A stretch of 64,000 bases of DNA from Solenopsis invicta (lineage: Eukaryota > Arthropoda > Insecta > Hymenoptera > Formicidae): positions 12,964,501 to 13,028,500 of the forward strand of contig NC_052665.1 of assembly GCF_016802725.1 (NCBI RefSeq). Direction: 5' to 3'. Below are positions 62,481-64,000 of the stretch, one piece after another; position 1 is the stretch's first letter, and every line of letters begins with the position of its first letter. The translations under genes and the position numbers were made by a program. Below the pieces are notes generated by a model that worked only from the letters and a program-made list of their open reading frames with translations, searched no databases and was not told the origin of the DNA.

Positions 62481-63440
62481 CACGTGCCATTTGTGACTCG
62501 ACGTCTCTCCCGTTCGCGTATTACGTGTCAACGTACCCGAGTACGTGCGCGAACGTGCCGGCTGCTTCCCAACGTGATTGATACAATTGACCGCGATCGG
62601 CGAAGGAAAGAAGTCCTGGTCGCACGGGAGCGATCACGTTCGTGCGTCGAGTCGCGCGTGATCCGGCCATCACGCCGCGGGGAATTTCTCGGGTCTCAAA
62701 CGCCGGGTGTCGGGAGCCGTAACGAGACCGGCAAACGTGAGCGATCCGTATCGGAAACTCACGTTTCCGTCGATTCGTTATCGGACGCGTTATCGCGCCG
62801 CACGAGCGCGGCCGCCACTGGCCAGCACCCGTCGTTCGTGAGAAACGTGCGATACAGGCCGATGCCGATGTATGCGATGCGTGCGTTTCGAGTACGTGCG
62901 TGCGCCCGTGAGACCACGTCGCCGGCATGTTCGGGTGCAAACGTGACCCCGGGCACGAAAAGAAATACCGGCGATGCCGATAAGAGGCCGATTACGTCGA
63001 CGGACGGATGCGCGTCGATGGTCGGTTAGGCATTATTCCTGGAACGTCGCGGCTTCGTGGCTATGCTCAAGCTACCGTTCATAGAAGAGCTGGATAAAAA
63101 TTGCGGCGTCGCCAGAAAAATATCCCACCGAGAAGCATCCTGTGTCCGAGAAAGAGAGCGAACAAGCAACGAGTCCGATAATTTTGAGGAGATACTTTCG
63201 AGGACGCGACATCCTCCTCTCTCCGCGAACCGTCTTATCAAAATTTTCCTCTCGGCTCGTCAAGGGAACGCTCTCGTCACGGCTGCTGTATTTTTATTCC
63301 AGACACTTTTACACTTTAACGTTAGAATGAGAAAATGGCGAATAATTGCAGCCTCACAAGGCTGAAAGAAAAAAGTCGCGGTCCACGCGATTGCACGATA
63401 TCTCTGGAGCGACCGGGTGCCTACAACGCAAATTGACATT
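62481..63440. other. CpG-rich island, possible promoter or first exon
   Basis: GC- and CpG-rich block, most marked at 62490-63060. It has an open frame of 181 codons at 62484-63029 (Arg/Ser/Thr-rich) and overlapping frames on both strands. No domain or clear splice structure was recognised, and open frames are expected where stops are rare. It could be the 5' end of a gene outside the window. Confidence 0.35.
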
Positions 63441-64000
63441 TCTGAAGGGGGTTCAAACTGCTCCCTCTGACCTTTCGGCGCGCATCATTAATGAAGCAGA
63501 TATCTAATTTTACGGTGCGTGTTATGATACGGCAGCAATACGGTGCCGTTTTATCGTCGGCTATTTATGGTCGCGCGGAATACAGTTTCTCACGGAGAGC
63601 CAATCTTTGCGACCTCCAAGGCGAATGCAGCCTACACAACGACGCCATATAAACAACAACTCTATATGCAGCTAACACGTGTTATTTCCTTTAAATAAAT
63701 AAATACGCGAAAAATTTTTTCAAATATTAATGAAAAACGCTTTGTCAGGTGGAAACCTTTAAAGAAGTCCGACAAATAATTTCGATCATTCATTCACGAG
63801 GATCGTTCTATCACAAATTAACATTTATAAACTTGATAATATATATTTTTTTTTATTTCAGTATTATGGAGAAAATAGAAAAAAAGTAAGAAGAAAGTTC
63901 ACCTAGAGCGAGAAAAATAAAAATAATACTTTCCTGAATTTTTTAAAGGATGATACAAGATCTTTCAAAATAAGGTTTTTTATAAAAAAATATATATATA
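63441..64000. other. Intergenic or intronic AT-rich DNA
   Basis: No gene recognised. A pyrimidine tract followed by TTTCAG at 63853-63862 resembles a splice acceptor, but no supported exon follows. Confidence 0.35.

Noticed and set aside
45900..64000. tRNA or other structured RNA genes
   Set aside because: No recognisable tRNA box A/box B pair with cloverleaf was noticed by eye; a scanner could still find one.

Overview
The window looks like a eukaryotic, insect-type chromosome segment: intron-containing genes, a TTAGG (arthropod-type) telomere-repeat tract, an AT-rich background and a non-LTR retrotransposon of the R1 clade. Hymenoptera (ants and relatives) fit the TTAGG tract and composition, but that assignment is inference. 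No prokaryotic genes or CRISPR arrays were seen.

Layout. (1) 1-45429 is one large block of AT-rich tandem satellite DNA (three pieces, about 33.4 kb, roughly 245 monomers of 133-142 bp arranged mainly as about 272-bp dimers). It is interrupted by three GC-rich insertions of one R1-clade element: a 3' part at 1-1408 (cut by the window edge), a 5'-truncated copy at 6892-9458 with a perfect 14-bp target-site duplication, and an apparently full-length copy on the minus strand at 34525-42539. The last has ORF1 (989 codons, three zinc knuckles), a frame-damaged ORF2 (AP-like endonuclease, reverse transcriptase, C-terminal zinc finger), structured UTRs and poly(A). Its extreme 5' end can be folded by eye into an HDV-like self-cleaving ribozyme whose predicted cleavage site is the element terminus. 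(2) At 45430 the satellite stops at six TTAGG units, followed by 2.6 kb of GATGGCAAT-type microsatellite in alternating orientation, mixed with TE debris (Ty3/Gypsy integrase tail, a small MITE, a Myb/SANT-like ORF with a premature stop). (3) 48-49.9 kb is intergenic with several strong inverted repeats. (4) 49886-55030 is a complete eight-exon gene for the CHERP/SCAF6 splicing-associated protein (796 aa: SURP, CID, Pro-rich, RS, G-patch); every inferred intron is GT-AG and the joined frame is open to the stop. (5) 55-64 kb is mostly AT-rich non-coding DNA with a candidate DNA-transposon remnant, a hairpin, a minisatellite whose units flip orientation in blocks (61.0-61.7 kb), and two CpG-rich islands.

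How parts relate. The satellite is the landing site for the retroelement, and recent tandem duplication (about 8.05 kb offset) has copied satellite and element together. The ribozyme, ORF1, ORF2 and the structured 3' UTR form one retrotransposition machine; none of the visible copies has an unbroken ORF2. CHERP is the only confidently identified host gene and lies about 4.5 kb from the satellite edge.
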